Shown: positions 1 through 9,218, counted from the first letter of the stretch. The stretch is DNA of 64,000 nt from Rothia mucilaginosa (GCF_001548235.1 NZ_AP014938.1:558001-622000); one strand, 5' to 3'. Notes: generated by a model from the sequence alone, not told the origin. Made by a program: numbers and translations.

Positions 1-311
1 TACCGAGTGCGGTCAGGCGGGTGCCGTCGATGGGGTCCACAGCCACGTCGAGGGAGGGGCCGGAGCCGTCGCCGACGTTCTCGCCGTTGTACAGCATGGG
101 GGCCTGGTCCTTTTCGCCTTCACCGATGACGACGGTGCCGTTGAAGCTGACGGTGGAGAGGCGGTAACGCATTGCGTCTACGGCTGCACCATCTGCGAGG
201 TTCTTTTCGCCTGCGCCAACCCAGGGGCCTGCAGCAATTGCTGCTGCTTCGGTCGCGCGGACCAGTTCCATTGCGAGGTTGCGATCGCCGTGATTGTTGT
301 TCGTAGTCATA
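1..311 (-). CDS. glpX: Fructose-1,6-bisphosphatase class II, N-terminal part (truncated by window edge)
   Basis: Hydrolyses fructose 1,6-bisphosphate to fructose 6-phosphate in gluconeogenesis (cytoplasm, metal dependent). Only the first ~103 residues lie in the window; the rest is beyond base 1. The visible part carries class II (GlpX) hallmarks: an N-terminal [13 protein letters not shown] helix, [10 protein letters not shown], the [16 protein letters not shown] segment with metal-binding Glu/Asp, and [16 protein letters not shown]. The ATG at 311 is preceded at about 8 nt by GAAGG. The gene is divergent from the carbonic anhydrase. Identification is from these motifs and is firm; this family is the main FBPase of actinobacteria. 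Confidence 0.93.
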
Positions 312-727
312 GACTCACCTTCGAGATTTCTGAATACACTGTCGGCTGGCTGGTTCTTTCCAGCACGAAGCGCCGACGCAGTAGTGCTCCTTTCAGGATA
401 GCGCGCGGGCGCTTCGTTTTTCTTGTTCTGAACGAGTTTGCGTGCGTGTTGACTTTATGGTGAGCAGATGCGGCAGATCGGTGAGGGCTGCGTCTCTCTT
501 CACATTGTTTTTGCGTCATTGGGCATCAAGATTGGGGTTGTAAAGGCGCGCCATACTAGCTATTTTTCGCATTTTTAAGGCATATTTGAGGTAGGTTCTT
601 TTCACCGGGAAGCTTCCGGCAAGAAACTCAGCTTCAGCGCGAGCGCCTGAAGCCCCCGCATACCCGTTCGCAGATTCGCTGTCTTGGCGGCACGCGTTAT
701 CTGTACCTGTCCGCTAAGGAGCATCAC
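312..727. other. Divergent intergenic region glpX / carbonic anhydrase, no gene seen
   Basis: No convincing coding sequence is visible on either strand; the short ORFs have no family-like sequence. The centre (about 540-600) is AT-rich and is the likely promoter zone for both flanking genes. An AAGGAG ribosome-binding site for the carbonic anhydrase lies at 717-722. Confidence 0.5.
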
Positions 728-1447
728 ATGGCTGGCATTCAACCGACCCCCGCAGAGGCGTGGAAGCGCCTTCGAGACGGCAACCGTCGTTTTATTGAGG
801 GCAGCAACGAGCACCCCAACCAGGACACGATTCGCCGTACCGACCTGGCGGCGGGTCAGTTCCCGTTTGCCTCAATTTTCGGTTGCGGTGACTCTCGCCT
901 GGCGGCGGAGATTATTTTTGACCTGGGCCTGGGCGATGCGTTTGTGGTGCGTACCGCCGGCCACGTGTTGGAGAATGCGGCTCTCGGTTCGCTCGAGTAT
1001 GCGGTCGATGAGTTTGAGACCCCCATCGTGATGGTTCTCGGTCACGACTCCTGCGGTGCGGTCACTGCCGCTAGCAATGCTCTAGACTCTGGCGAGATGC
1101 CGCACGGCTTCATCCGTAACCTGGTGCAGCACATCCTGCCTTCGGCAATGTCTCCGAAGCTGCCGGAGAACCCGACCGTCAACGACATGGTGCGTGAGCA
1201 TACTCGCCAGACCGCTATCCGCATTATCGAGCAGTCCCACATCATTTCGGATGCGGTGGTTGAGGGTAAGGTCGCCGTGATTGGTGTCTTCTACCACCTG
1301 AAGGAGGGTAAGGCGGAGCTGGTGTTCAGTTCGCAGGACCTGACCCTGCCGGAGGAGAAGAACGACGCGCAGAACCCGCCGACCCAGGCGCTTCCGGTGG
1401 TCGTGAAGACTCCCCCGCGCGTTGTGGTTGCTGAGAACCTGGACTAG
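728..1447 (+). CDS. Beta-class carbonic anhydrase
   Basis: Reversible hydration of CO2 to bicarbonate, supplying carboxylases and balancing pH; cytoplasmic zinc enzyme. The 239 residues contain both signature motifs: Cys53-x-Asp55-x-Arg57 (FGCGDSRLAAE) and His106-x2-Cys109 (GHDSCGAV), which give the zinc ligands Cys53, His106 and Cys109 and the Asp-Arg dyad. The length fits the family (200-240). A strong AAGGAG sits 5 nt before the ATG. A rho-independent terminator follows at 1528-1576, so the gene appears monocistronic. The last ~30 residues are Pro-rich and variable. Confidence 0.95.
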   Translation: MAGIQPTPAEAWKRLRDGNRRFIEGSNEHPNQDTIRRTDLAAGQFPFASIFGCGDSRLAAEIIFDLGLGDAFVVRTAGHVLENAALGSLEYAVDEFETPIVMVLGHDSCGAVTAASNALDSGEMPHGFIRNLVQHILPSAMSPKLPENPTVNDMVREHTRQTAIRIIEQSHIISDAVVEGKVAVIGVFYHLKEGKAELVFSSQDLTLPEEKNDAQNPPTQALPVVVKTPPRVVVAENLD

Positions 1448-1527
1448 TTTTCCTCTTCTCCGCTCGTTACGAGCCTTAGCGCGAGAACCCACATACTCGC
1501 ACTTAAGAACAGATTTTTCTATGGGAT

Positions 1528-1576
1528 ACCCCCGCCACGGTAGCGTGTTCGCACATCTGCCGGGGCGGGGGTTTTA
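1528..1576 (+). terminator. Terminator after carbonic anhydrase
   Basis: Inverted repeat ACCCCCGCC (1528-1536) / GGCGGGGGT (1564-1572) followed by TTTA, on the strand of the upstream gene. Confidence 0.75.
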
Positions 1577-1659
1577 CGCGCCTTCTCACGCCGCAAAATT
1601 TATGAGCGTTTTTCCTCTTTTGACACCTTTTCGAGGCGACGTAAGCCACTTTGAACGCC

Positions 1660-1665
1660 TATGCT
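1660..1665 (+). promoter_or_regulatory. -10 box TATGCT, leaderless fumC start
   Basis: TATGCT, then six bases (AGAGGT), then the fumC ATG at 1672. This geometry puts the transcription start on or next to the A of the start codon. No clear -35 is visible 17 nt upstream; a TTGACA at 1620-1625 is too far away. Confidence 0.6.
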
Positions 1666-1671
1666 AGAGGT

Positions 1672-3078
1672 ATGGCTGAAAACATTGAATACCGCATTGA
1701 ACATGACACCATGGGCGAAGTTCGCGTTCCGGCTGATGCACTCTACCGTGCACAGACTCAGCGCGCAGTCGAGAACTTCCCGATTTCGGGTCAGACCCTC
1801 GAATCCGCCCATATTCGTGCGCTTGCCCTCGTGAAGAAGGCAGCCGCGACCGCCAATGAGGAACTCAAGGTGCTCGACGCTGAGCGCGCCCAGGCTATCC
1901 GCGATGCAGCGGATCTGGTAGCAACCGGTAAGTACGACGCCCACTTCCCCATTGACGTCTTCCAGACCGGTTCCGGTACCTCCTCGAACATGAACGCGAA
2001 CGAGGTTCTGGCAACTCTGGCAACCCGTTCCCTGGAGTCCAAGGGCATTGAGGTTCACCCCAACGACCACGTGAACGCTTCCCAGTCCTCCAACGACGTC
2101 TTCCCCACCTCCGTGCACGTTGCTGTGACCGAGGCTCTGGTGAAGGACCTGATTCCCGCTCTCGAGGTGCTCGCTGAGTCCCTGGAGCGCAAGTCCGTTG
2201 AGTTCAAGGACGTTGTGAAGTCCGGTCGTACCCACCTGATGGACGCAACCCCCATCACCCTGGGCCAGGAGTTCTCCGGCTACGCCGCAACCGTGCGTTA
2301 CGGCATTGAGCGTGTGAATGCTTCCCTGCCCCGCGTGGCTGAGGTTCCCCTGGGCGGTACCGCTGTGGGTACCGGCATTAACACCCCGGACGGCTTCTCG
2401 GCTCGCGTGATTGAGCTGCTCGCTGAGGAGACCGGCCTGCCCCTGACCGAGGCTCGTAACCACTTCGAGGCTCAGGCTAACCGTGACGGCCTGATTGAGG
2501 TTTCCGGTCAGCTGCGCACCCTGGCGTACGGCCTGATGAAGATCAGCAACGACATCCGCTGGATGGGTTCGGGCCCGAACACCGGTCTGGGCGAGCTGCA
2601 CATCCCCGACCTGCAGCCCGGTTCCTCGATTATGCCCGGTAAGGTCAACCCGGTGATTTGTGAGGCTACCATCATGGTTGCCGCTCAGGTTATCGGTAAC
2701 GACGCAACCATTGCTCTGTCGTCCACTAACGGCGCGTTTGAGCTGAACGTGGGTATCCCGGTGATGGCTGCTAACCTGCTGCAGTCGATCCGCCTGCTCG
2801 CTAATGTTTCTCGCGTTTCGGCTGAGAAGATGATTGACGGTCTGACCGCTAACGTTGACCGTTGCCGTTTCCTGGCTGAGGCTTCGCCGTCGACCGTGAC
2901 CCCGCTGAACAAGCTGATTGGTTACGAGGCTGCTGCGAAGATCGCTAAGTACTCGGTGGCTCACAAGGTGACTGTCCGTGAGGCAGTTGTGGCTCTGGGC
3001 TACGTGGAGCGCGGCGAAGTGACTGAGGAGCAGCTGGATGCGGCTCTGGACGTCACCAAGATGCTGGGCAACTTCTAA
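1672..3078 (+). CDS. fumC: Fumarate hydratase class II
   Basis: Fumarate + H2O to L-malate in the TCA cycle, the step after succinate dehydrogenase (sdhCDAB at 32.7-36.2 kb). The 468 residues match the class II fumarase / aspartase superfamily throughout: [14 protein letters not shown] near residue 103, [10 protein letters not shown] near 141, [11 protein letters not shown] near 186, and the superfamily signature [11 protein letters not shown] near 315. The start at 1672 ([17 protein letters not shown]) is preferred over an upstream in-frame TTG at 1651 because family members begin close to this point and a -10 box sits 6 nt upstream. A terminator hairpin (3122-3168) follows. Confidence 0.96.
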   Translation: MAENIEYRIEHDTMGEVRVPADALYRAQTQRAVENFPISGQTLESAHIRALALVKKAAATANEELKVLDAERAQAIRDAADLVATGKYDAHFPIDVFQTGSGTSSNMNANEVLATLATRSLESKGIEVHPNDHVNASQSSNDVFPTSVHVAVTEALVKDLIPALEVLAESLERKSVEFKDVVKSGRTHLMDATPITLGQEFSGYAATVRYGIERVNASLPRVAEVPLGGTAVGTGINTPDGFSARVIELLAEETGLPLTEARNHFEAQANRDGLIEVSGQLRTLAYGLMKISNDIRWMGSGPNTGLGELHIPDLQPGSSIMPGKVNPVICEATIMVAAQVIGNDATIALSSTNGAFELNVGIPVMAANLLQSIRLLANVSRVSAEKMIDGLTANVDRCRFLAEASPSTVTPLNKLIGYEAAAKIAKYSVAHKVTVREAVVALGYVERGEVTEEQLDAALDVTKMLGNF

Positions 3079-3124
3079 TCTCACCCGCCTGAACCTCGCC
3101 TGAGGTTCGCGACTTAACCATAGA

Positions 3125-3168
3125 GGGAGGGGCGACTCGCCATGACGACGGGTCGCCCCTCCCTCTGT
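3125..3168. repeat. Terminator hairpin, copy 1 of a duplicated pair
   Basis: A 44-nt block able to fold as GGGAGGGGCGAC...GTCGCCCCTCCC. It lies after fumC and before the convergent MFS gene, and recurs with one mismatch at 4809-4852 on the other side of that gene. As a symmetrical hairpin it can end transcription from both sides. Confidence 0.8.
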
Positions 3169-3210
3169 GTATGTTCTCCGCCCCGTCATTAAGTGGGTAG
3201 CGGGTTCTCA

Positions 3211-4428
3211 CTATTGTTCAACGATATTGAACACTTTGAATTGTTTATAGTGGACCAGCGTGTAGATGAGGCAGAGTACAGCCGGGATACTGACGACAAG
3301 CGCAGCGTTGAAGGAGCCGAGATGATCGAGCATCAGTGCTACCGCACCCATGGAGTACAGCGTTCCTAACCCAAATACGGCACCGTCAAGGGAGCTGGCA
3401 CGCCCCAGTAGCTCATTCGGTGTAATGCAGTCGCGAAGATTGTTGGAGAAGATGAAAGCTGATGCCCATCCTACGTCCAGGATGAAGAGCAGGGCGCCGA
3501 GCACTACGGGGTTATTGCTGACGGTGACGAGCGGTATTCCGAGCAGGGATACGACGTTAGCGACCAGTAGCATTCCTCGCGTGTTCTCAAAAGAGAGGAA
3601 ACGATCGATGATGAGTGCCGCGACGATACCGCCGATACCGCTGCAGGCCATAATCATGCCTACCACTGAGGCTTCAAAGGTGAGTTCCTCGTACAGGCGG
3701 TAAATAATGATGAGTGAATACGATGCTGTAGCTGCCGCCAAGAAGAACGTGTAGACAAGGATAAGTCTCTGCGGGGCGCCGGAGAACATGTATTGGATGC
3801 CGTCAAACATCCGGTGAATAAACCCATGTTGTGCGGTTTCGCGTTGCTCAGTTTTAGCTTCCATTTCTACGGATGGCAACGTTGCGTATGAAATAGTTGC
3901 CGCTCCGAAAAGGAGCACCGGGACGATAAGACCGACCGTTGAGCCTGCAACAAGGACAATAAATCCTGCTGTAGGGGGCGCAATGATTGCAGATATTCCC
4001 TCGCAAATTTCACGACGTGCATTGTATGAAAGAAGGTTTTCTCGTCCGAGAAGCTGCGGAATATATCCTGCTTCTGAGGCAGCAGCCAGTTCAGAGAAGA
4101 CACCGCTCACAAATCCTAGTGCGGCGATGGCGAACCATGACAACATATGTTGCTCAATCATCAACGCCAAGGTAAGGATGCTGAGGATGTTTACTGCTCC
4201 GGCAATCACGATCATAGGTTTTCGAGGCAGACTATCAGATAGGGTTGCTAGTGGATATGCCAAGGCGATATTGGGGATTTGCATGGCTACTGCCATTACG
4301 CCAGCCAGCCCAATTTCGCCTGTACTAGCGAGAATCGCGATGGGTAGGGCGAAGGAATATATTCCTGTACCTACCAGAGAGCCGATAAGGGCTATGTAGA
4401 TTCTCCACGGTATTTTGTGTGTTGTCAT
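3211..4428 (-). CDS. MFS exporter-like membrane protein
   Basis: A 405-residue polytopic protein with about 12 hydrophobic segments and the layout of the MFS_3 / EntS-like drug or siderophore exporters. A cytoplasmic loop between TM2 and TM3 carries LSDSLPRKPMIV, a degenerate form of the MFS motif A. A central basic/acidic loop (EMEAKTEQRETAQHG, residues ~190-205) separates the two halves. Substrate cannot be told from sequence. AAGGA precedes the ATG. Base composition is visibly lower in GC than neighbours, the 5' flank is AT-rich, and the gene lies between two near-identical terminator hairpins (3125-3168 and 4809-4852). Together these suggest an inserted gene. Confidence 0.75.
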   Translation of the reverse strand: MTTHKIPWRIYIALIGSLVGTGIYSFALPIAILASTGEIGLAGVMAVAMQIPNIALAYPLATLSDSLPRKPMIVIAGAVNILSILTLALMIEQHMLSWFAIAALGFVSGVFSELAAASEAGYIPQLLGRENLLSYNARREICEGISAIIAPPTAGFIVLVAGSTVGLIVPVLLFGAATISYATLPSVEMEAKTEQRETAQHGFIHRMFDGIQYMFSGAPQRLILVYTFFLAAATASYSLIIIYRLYEELTFEASVVGMIMACSGIGGIVAALIIDRFLSFENTRGMLLVANVVSLLGIPLVTVSNNPVVLGALLFILDVGWASAFIFSNNLRDCITPNELLGRASSLDGAVFGLGTLYSMGAVALMLDHLGSFNAALVVSIPAVLCLIYTLVHYKQFKVFNIVEQ

Positions 4429-4808
4429 GCTTTATTCCTTCCAGGGCGCGTCAAAATAGCGACCAAGAATTGCGATGAACACAATGAGCCTAGTTCACAG
4501 AAAAATGGCATGCCTTAAAGATTTATAGGCAGAGTAAAAGGAAAGCGACCACGCTCACCAGAACATCACGTGAACGGATTTTTTCGGGTTACTGACTAAT
4601 ACGGGGCCGTCACTCCCAATGTAACCCGCGTCATATATAAAGCATCTCATGCGCACCACCCATAACTCGACACACAGGCACAACTTAAAGTAAAAAAAGA
4701 CAAAAACAAAATAAAGCCACGGCAAATTTTAGGCCTCCAGCCCCTCACTCCCACAAAAAAGCAGGAAGAACCACCCAATAACATGTAACAAACTGTCGTA
4801 AAAATGCT
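4429..4808. other. AT-rich 5' flank of the MFS gene, no gene seen
   Basis: About 380 nt, much richer in A+T than the window average, especially 4680-4730. It presumably holds the promoter of the MFS gene. I see no coding sequence, tRNA or obvious transposase remnant. Confidence 0.5.
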
Positions 4809-4852
4809 GGGAGGGGCGACTCGCCATGACGGCGGGTCGCCCCTCCCTCTGT
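4809..4852. repeat. Terminator hairpin, copy 2 of a duplicated pair
   Basis: Same 44-nt hairpin as 3125-3168 with a single A/G difference in the loop. It lies just after the NUDIX gene stop (minus strand), which would originally have been the convergent neighbour of fumC. Confidence 0.8.
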
Positions 4853-4898
4853 ATCTACACGCCTCACTCGGTGGCTTTTACGGAGTCTAGTAGCCGGT

Positions 4899-5405
4899 CT
4901 AAAGCTCTTCCGGCGGCACCGACTCCAGCCCAAAACGGCAGTGGCCATCATAGTTCAGCGCCGCATCAATACGGTCCAGCATCCGTTCCGAAAGCAACGC
5001 ACGCTCCGTCGGGTCAGACACATCCACCCAACGCACCTGCGAAGACTCCTCGTCGTTCACCTTCGCCTCGCCAGAAACCCAGCGGCACAAGAACGTATGA
5101 TCCAAGAACTGGCAGCGGTCACCATTACCGAACTGCATCGGCGGGTCAGCCTTCACCTGCGCCAGCTCCAGCACCTCAATCTGCACGTTCGCCTCCTCCT
5201 GCGCCTCACGCATGCAGGTCAGTGCGGGGCTCTCCCCCGGGTCCACAATGCCCGTAATCGGGGTCCACGCCCCGTTATCGCTACGGCGCACCAGCAGCAC
5301 CTTAGAATCCTGCTCACGGTACACAACAGCCGTCGCACCGGACAGCCACAGGTAATCCGAGCCGATCCGCTCACGCAGCTTACGGATATAGGGAGGAGTA
5401 GGCAT
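4899..5405 (-). CDS. NUDIX hydrolase
   Basis: Probably hydrolyses a nucleoside-diphosphate derivative; the substrate is not predictable. The 168-residue protein has a Nudix box starting at Gly52: G-x5-E58-x7-R66-E67-A-Q-E70-E71, with the catalytic Glu residues intact and Asn73 where Gly is usual. A WLSGATAVVY strand precedes it and RWVDVSDPTER closes the domain, as in the MutT-like actinobacterial proteins of this length. AAAGG lies 8 nt before the ATG. It is transcribed toward fumC and ends at the duplicated terminator. Confidence 0.88.
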   Translation of the reverse strand: MPTPPYIRKLRERIGSDYLWLSGATAVVYREQDSKVLLVRRSDNGAWTPITGIVDPGESPALTCMREAQEEANVQIEVLELAQVKADPPMQFGNGDRCQFLDHTFLCRWVSGEAKVNDEESSQVRWVDVSDPTERALLSERMLDRIDAALNYDGHCRFGLESVPPEEL

Positions 5406-5548
5406 AACATCAACCTTTCAAAAGCCCCGGTAAGCCCACCGGGAAATAGGTGCTAGAGAGCAGAGCAAACAGCCGCGAGCCGCACGGAGAATGAACCATA
5501 CGAAGAACGAGCCCGCCACTTAGCCGGACGGTCACCCCACTTCGGAAT

Positions 5549-6076
5549 CTACCACAGAGAATACGCCGGAGCCGCCAACGCCACCAGCGCACCCAGAAGC
5601 ATAAACGGGCCAAAAGCAATGCGAGTGCTACCGCGCGCCTTAGTGAACAGCACCAGAGCCAAAGACACCAGACCACCGGCAAGGAACGTCACCAGCGACG
5701 CCCACCCCAGGTTCGCCCAGGACAGGTACCCAAGCACACCGCCCAGAATGCCGGCAAGCTTCACATCCCCGCGGCCCAGCGCGCCGAACGACAGAATACG
5801 CAGAAGCCCATAGCAGAACCACAGCACCAGACCGGCACCAATCACACGCCAGATATCGGCGGGGCGACCGGCAAAAAGCAAAGACACCGGCAACGCCGTA
5901 TAGGTGGCAATAGCCAGAGGAATCAGGATGCGGTGTGGCAGGCGGTGTTCCCGCACGTCAATACGCCACAGCCGCAGGGCGCACCACAGAAAATACAGCA
6001 GGTAGCTGCCGAGCACCAGAGCGGCAATAACGGAGGCGCCGCCAGCGTTGTAGAGGCGGGAAAGCTCAGCGAGCAT
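5549..6076 (-). CDS. A24-type prepilin peptidase-like membrane protein
   Basis: Aspartic membrane protease fold that removes leader peptides from type IV/Tad pilins. The 175 residues have about 5-6 hydrophobic segments and both catalytic aspartates in context: Asp40 in RIDVREHRLPHRIL and Asp104 in the GRGDVKLAG motif, followed by an FGPF motif near residue 157. It lacks the N-terminal cysteine-rich methyltransferase domain of PilD, like CpaA/TadV-type enzymes. No pilin or tad gene is nearby, so its substrates lie elsewhere. The start is uncertain because no strong ribosome-binding site is seen. Confidence 0.82.
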   Translation of the reverse strand: MLAELSRLYNAGGASVIAALVLGSYLLYFLWCALRLWRIDVREHRLPHRILIPLAIATYTALPVSLLFAGRPADIWRVIGAGLVLWFCYGLLRILSFGALGRGDVKLAGILGGVLGYLSWANLGWASLVTFLAGGLVSLALVLFTKARGSTRIAFGPFMLLGALVALAAPAYSLW

Positions 6077-6194
6077 AGAACGTCCATTCTGTATTGCTGG
6101 AGGCTGTACTACCGGAGGCTGCTAGCCGGGAACCATCTAGCAAGGAACCAGCCAGCCGAGAAACAAGCGCCGACGACACTAGAGCGCACAGGTT

Positions 6195-7004
6195 CTAGGA
6201 GCCGAAGCGGCGGGAACGGTTAGCGTAATCCCGCAGAGCACGCAGAAAATCAACGCGCGTGAAATCCGGCCACAGGGCACGGCAGAAATAAAACTCAGAA
6301 TACGCGCTCTGCCAGGTCATGAAACCGGACAGGCGCTGCTCGCCCGAAGTGCGAATCAGCAGGTCCGGGTCGGGCATATCGGCGGTGTACAGGTGCGAAG
6401 AAATATCCTCCACGCTCAGCTGTTCGGCAAGCGAGTCCAAGGATGCGCCCTCAGCGGCGGCCTCACGCAGAACCGAGCGGACCGCGTCCACAATCTCCTG
6501 GCGGCCGCCGTAGCCGACCGCAATGTTCACGCGAACACCGGGCAGGTGTGCAGTCTGCTCAATCGCCCAGTCCAGGCGCTCGTGTAGCTGGCGAGGAATC
6601 AGGTCAATGTTGCCGATGGCGCGCACCGGACCGCAGGCGGATTCCACCAGACGCACCAGAAACGCATCAATCACAGCGACCAGACCGGTCAGCTCCTTCT
6701 CGGGGCGCTTCAGGTTCTCAGTGGAGAGCATGTACAGGCTCACCTGCGGAATCGACAGCTCAGTACACCAGGCCAGAAAATCAATAATTCGCTCCGCCCC
6801 GGCGGCGTGGCCCTCACGGGTGCTCAAGCCGCGCTGAGCCGCCCAGCGGCGGTTACCGTCCACCAGCACTCCAATATGTGCCGGCAGGGATTCGGGGCTC
6901 AGCGAGCGCGCCAGAGCCTGCTCATAGACGGTAGGCTCAGTGACAGTGCCGGGGTTGCTGGCGTGGCCGTGCACAGTAATCACGGGCAGGGCGTTGGCGC
7001 TCAT
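6195..7004 (-). CDS. uppS: Short-chain Z-isoprenyl diphosphate synthase / UppS-family
   Basis: Condenses isopentenyl diphosphate onto an allylic primer in cis, toward the polyprenyl phosphate carrier for cell-wall synthesis. The 269-residue protein has the P-loop HIGVLVDGNRRWA with catalytic Asp49, then YMLSTENLKRPEKEL, and the C-terminal DLLIRTSGEQRLSGFMTWQSAYSEF diphosphate site and RVDFLRALRDY. The DGNRRWA form (Arg for the usual Gly) and the overall layout resemble the mycobacterial Z-farnesyl diphosphate synthase Rv1086 rather than long-chain UppS. A GAGG ribosome-binding site lies 8 nt before the ATG. Whether it makes short or long product is not decided by sequence alone. Confidence 0.9.
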   Translation of the reverse strand: MSANALPVITVHGHASNPGTVTEPTVYEQALARSLSPESLPAHIGVLVDGNRRWAAQRGLSTREGHAAGAERIIDFLAWCTELSIPQVSLYMLSTENLKRPEKELTGLVAVIDAFLVRLVESACGPVRAIGNIDLIPRQLHERLDWAIEQTAHLPGVRVNIAVGYGGRQEIVDAVRSVLREAAAEGASLDSLAEQLSVEDISSHLYTADMPDPDLLIRTSGEQRLSGFMTWQSAYSEFYFCRALWPDFTRVDFLRALRDYANRSRRFGS

Positions 7005-7209
7005 AGCTCATACCTCATTCGGCTGTCGTGGCAGATAATTCAGCGGGCTCATAACGAAAGAGTCCAAGCTCTTATTCTACGCCGCCGCGCCGTACCTTCG
7101 CGGCAATCGGCATCGCGGTTGGGCTGAGAATCGGCTCAAAATTTGTGGCGGCTGGTAGCGGCATGCGGGGTTGTATACGGGGGGCTGCACACATCGTGTG
7201 CCTAAGAAT

Positions 7210-7257
7210 GGATGATGCCCTTCACCCACGACTCATATCGTGGGTGAAGGGCATCAT
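7210..7257 (-). terminator. Terminator after mca
   Basis: Near-perfect 20-bp stem, GATGATGCCCTTCACCCACG paired with its complement around an ~8-nt loop. It is located between mca (upstream on the minus strand) and uppS. Confidence 0.8.
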
Positions 7258-7302
7258 TGTAACGCGGGGCGATGCGGCGCCCCACTCTAGATAATGTAGA
7301 GG

Positions 7303-8274
7303 CTAGATGACGTAGTAGTCGCTCAGGCCCTCATCCAGGCTAGATTCGGGCAGCTGAACCTCCGTGTGAGAGGCAGCCAGCGTGTAATCCTCCCAGGGCC
7401 AAATATCCTTCAGCTGTTCGCTGGGAACAGCGAAGAACACGCCGTTCGGGTCCACCTGCGAGGCGTGTGCCAGCAGAGCCTGATCGCGCTGCTCAAAGTG
7501 CTCGTGAACCAGGATGCGGGTCGTAGTCTCGTGGCGAGGCGCCTCCCCCGAGGAGGCGCGGTGCGCGAGGTTCTCAATCCAGCCGCTCAGCAGGCTCTCA
7601 CCGTGCGTATCGAGCAGATGCTCGTGCAGGGCGAGGGTGCGTTCGGGGTTGAATGCGCGGTCGTAATAGAGCTTCAGCGGGGTCCAGGGCTCGCCCTCCC
7701 CCACGTAGGCTTCCGGGTCGCCTGCCTTCTCGAATGCTTCCACGGCAACCTTGTGGGTCATGATGTGGTCGGGGTGCGGGTAGCCGCCAATCTCGTCATA
7801 GGTGATGATGATGTGCGGGCGGTACTCACGCACCAGACGCACGAGCGGCGCGGCGGCACGGTCCAGGGGCATGGTGCCAAAGCTACCGAAGGGCAGCGGC
7901 GGCATGGGGTCACCCTCCGGCAGACCGGAATCGAAGAAACCAATCCAGCGGTGCTCAATACCCATGATCTCGCGAGCAGCCGCCATTTCAGCGCGACGCA
8001 GACCCGGCAGGTCACGGTGCGCACGCGGACTATTAGCAATCTCCTCATTCAGGATGTCACCGCGCTCGCCGCCGGTCATTGTCGCCACCATGAAGCGGGC
8101 ACCACGGGCAATATACGCCGAAGCGGTACCGGCGCCCTTGGAGGACTCGTCGTCCGGGTGCGCGTGCACCGCGAGGATGCGCAGGCCGGTGTAGTCCTCA
8201 TCCAGCGGTTTGAGGGAGTCCACGGGAGGGTGAGTCGGCAGGTTTGCCTTCAGCTGTTCAATGGCTTCGCTCAC
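7303..8274 (-). CDS. mca: Mycothiol S-conjugate amidase
   Basis: Cleaves mycothiol-toxin conjugates to a mercapturic acid and GlcN-Ins; part of actinobacterial thiol detoxification. The 323-residue LmbE/PIG-L fold shows the zinc site AVHAHPDDESSKG (His39, Asp42) and GGYPHPDHIMTH, plus ATMTGGERGD and the Mca-typical long C-terminus (EDYTLAASHTEV). The length and the SSKGAGT context separate it from the shorter deacetylase MshB. The start is GTG at 8274 with AAAGGAG 6 nt upstream. It is monocistronic and followed by a strong hairpin. Its presence supports an actinobacterial host. Confidence 0.93.
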   Translation of the reverse strand: MSEAIEQLKANLPTHPPVDSLKPLDEDYTGLRILAVHAHPDDESSKGAGTASAYIARGARFMVATMTGGERGDILNEEIANSPRAHRDLPGLRRAEMAAAREIMGIEHRWIGFFDSGLPEGDPMPPLPFGSFGTMPLDRAAAPLVRLVREYRPHIIITYDEIGGYPHPDHIMTHKVAVEAFEKAGDPEAYVGEGEPWTPLKLYYDRAFNPERTLALHEHLLDTHGESLLSGWIENLAHRASSGEAPRHETTTRILVHEHFEQRDQALLAHASQVDPNGVFFAVPSEQLKDIWPWEDYTLAASHTEVQLPESSLDEGLSDYYVI

Positions 8275-8720
8275 GGTGGTCTCCTTTAGGTGATGCGCCA
8301 GGGGGTCGATGATGTGTCTGTGAATCGCGGATGCGAGCGCTACGCGGCAGAAATTTTACGGTTGTAGCTTCTCGTATGATACCCAAGGATAGCGCCGGTA
8401 CACTAGCGCAGATGACGCCGTGTGACATCGTGAAACATGCCGTCATATCAGCAGATTCTTGGGCATGAAACAGGCTGATGCTGGCGGGTTGTTCAGCTAC
8501 CGGCGTGCGTACCGGCAAAGATATGCTCAGATGCACTCAGACGCGCTCAGATGCGTTCAGAGGGGAAGATACGACCGGTATAACAGCCGAAAATCCTCCG
8601 GTGCTCTAGAATAGGTCTGTTGATTCATTCCGTTACCGCCTCCCCGCCTTTTCTATGGCGCACGGTAGCGGGTTTATTCGTTTCGCACCGGCTAAGCCGG
8701 CGCATAAGCAAAGGACACGC
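8275..8720. other. Divergent region mca / greA, no gene seen
   Basis: 446 nt between the divergent mca and greA starts. TAGAAT at 8607-8612 is a plausible -10 for greA, with no good -35. The repeated GATGCGCTCAGA-like stretch at about 8525-8560 is low-complexity. I see no convincing ORF. Confidence 0.5.
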
Positions 8721-9218
8721 ATGGCTGAAAACACCGGTGCATGGCTCACTCAGGACGCCTTCGACCGCCTCACTCAGGAGCTGGAGCACCTCTCCGGTCC
8801 GTACCGTCAGGAAATTGTTGACCGCATCGCCCAGGCGCGCGATGAGGGCGACCTCCGCGAGAACGGCGGCTACCACGCGGCACGCGACGAGCAGGCTAAG
8901 AACGAGGCGCGCATCAAGCAGCTCAAGCACCTGCTGGAAACCGCGCAGATTGGTGAGGCACCCGTTGATGACGGCGTGGTAAGCCACGGCATGGTCATCG
9001 AGGCTGAGGTTGCCGGCCGCACCCTGAAGTTCCTGCTCGGCTCCCGCGAAATTGAGGACACTCTGCCTGCAGGTAGCGACCTGAAGGTCTTCTCGGAGAA
9101 GTCCCCCCTCGGCGCAGCAATCATGGGTGCTAAGCAGGGTGACGAGGTTTCCTACACCGCTCCGAACGGTAAGGAACTGAGCGCCAAGATTGTCTCCGTA
9201 ACCCCCTACCAGGGCTAA
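8721..9218 (+). CDS. greA: Transcription elongation factor GreA
   Basis: Rescues backtracked RNA polymerase by stimulating transcript cleavage through the secondary channel. The 165 residues have an N-terminal coiled coil with the tip acidic pair in RDEGDLRENGGYHAARDEQ, then the C-terminal FKBP-like domain (LLGSREI...SEKSPLGAAIMGAKQGDEVSY). The start at 8721 (MAENTGAWLTQDAFDRL) has AAAGGA upstream and matches family N-termini; an earlier in-frame ATG at 8655 would add an unrelated stretch. A strong terminator follows. Confidence 0.95.
   Translation: MAENTGAWLTQDAFDRLTQELEHLSGPYRQEIVDRIAQARDEGDLRENGGYHAARDEQAKNEARIKQLKHLLETAQIGEAPVDDGVVSHGMVIEAEVAGRTLKFLLGSREIEDTLPAGSDLKVFSEKSPLGAAIMGAKQGDEVSYTAPNGKELSAKIVSVTPYQG

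Noticed and set aside
1620-1665. TTGACA at 1620 as -35 of fumC
   Set aside because: The spacer to TATGCT would be 34 nt, about twice the functional distance.
1600-3189. 529-residue open frame on the minus strand across fumC
   Set aside because: Shadow of fumC: composition is a His/Leu/Val-rich mirror of codon bias and has no family features. It did, however, reveal the duplicated hairpin through a shared peptide stretch with another shadow at 4.8 kb.
3211-4428. MFS gene plus flanking hairpins as a transposon
   Set aside because: No transposase, no terminal inverted repeats beyond the hairpins themselves, and no target-site duplication; the repeats are terminators in direct orientation.
8399-8468. 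TACACT-N7-ATG with an 18-residue ORF on the plus strand
   Set aside because: Fits the leaderless pattern, but one such match is expected by chance; the peptide is short, unconserved in appearance and followed by nothing it could regulate.
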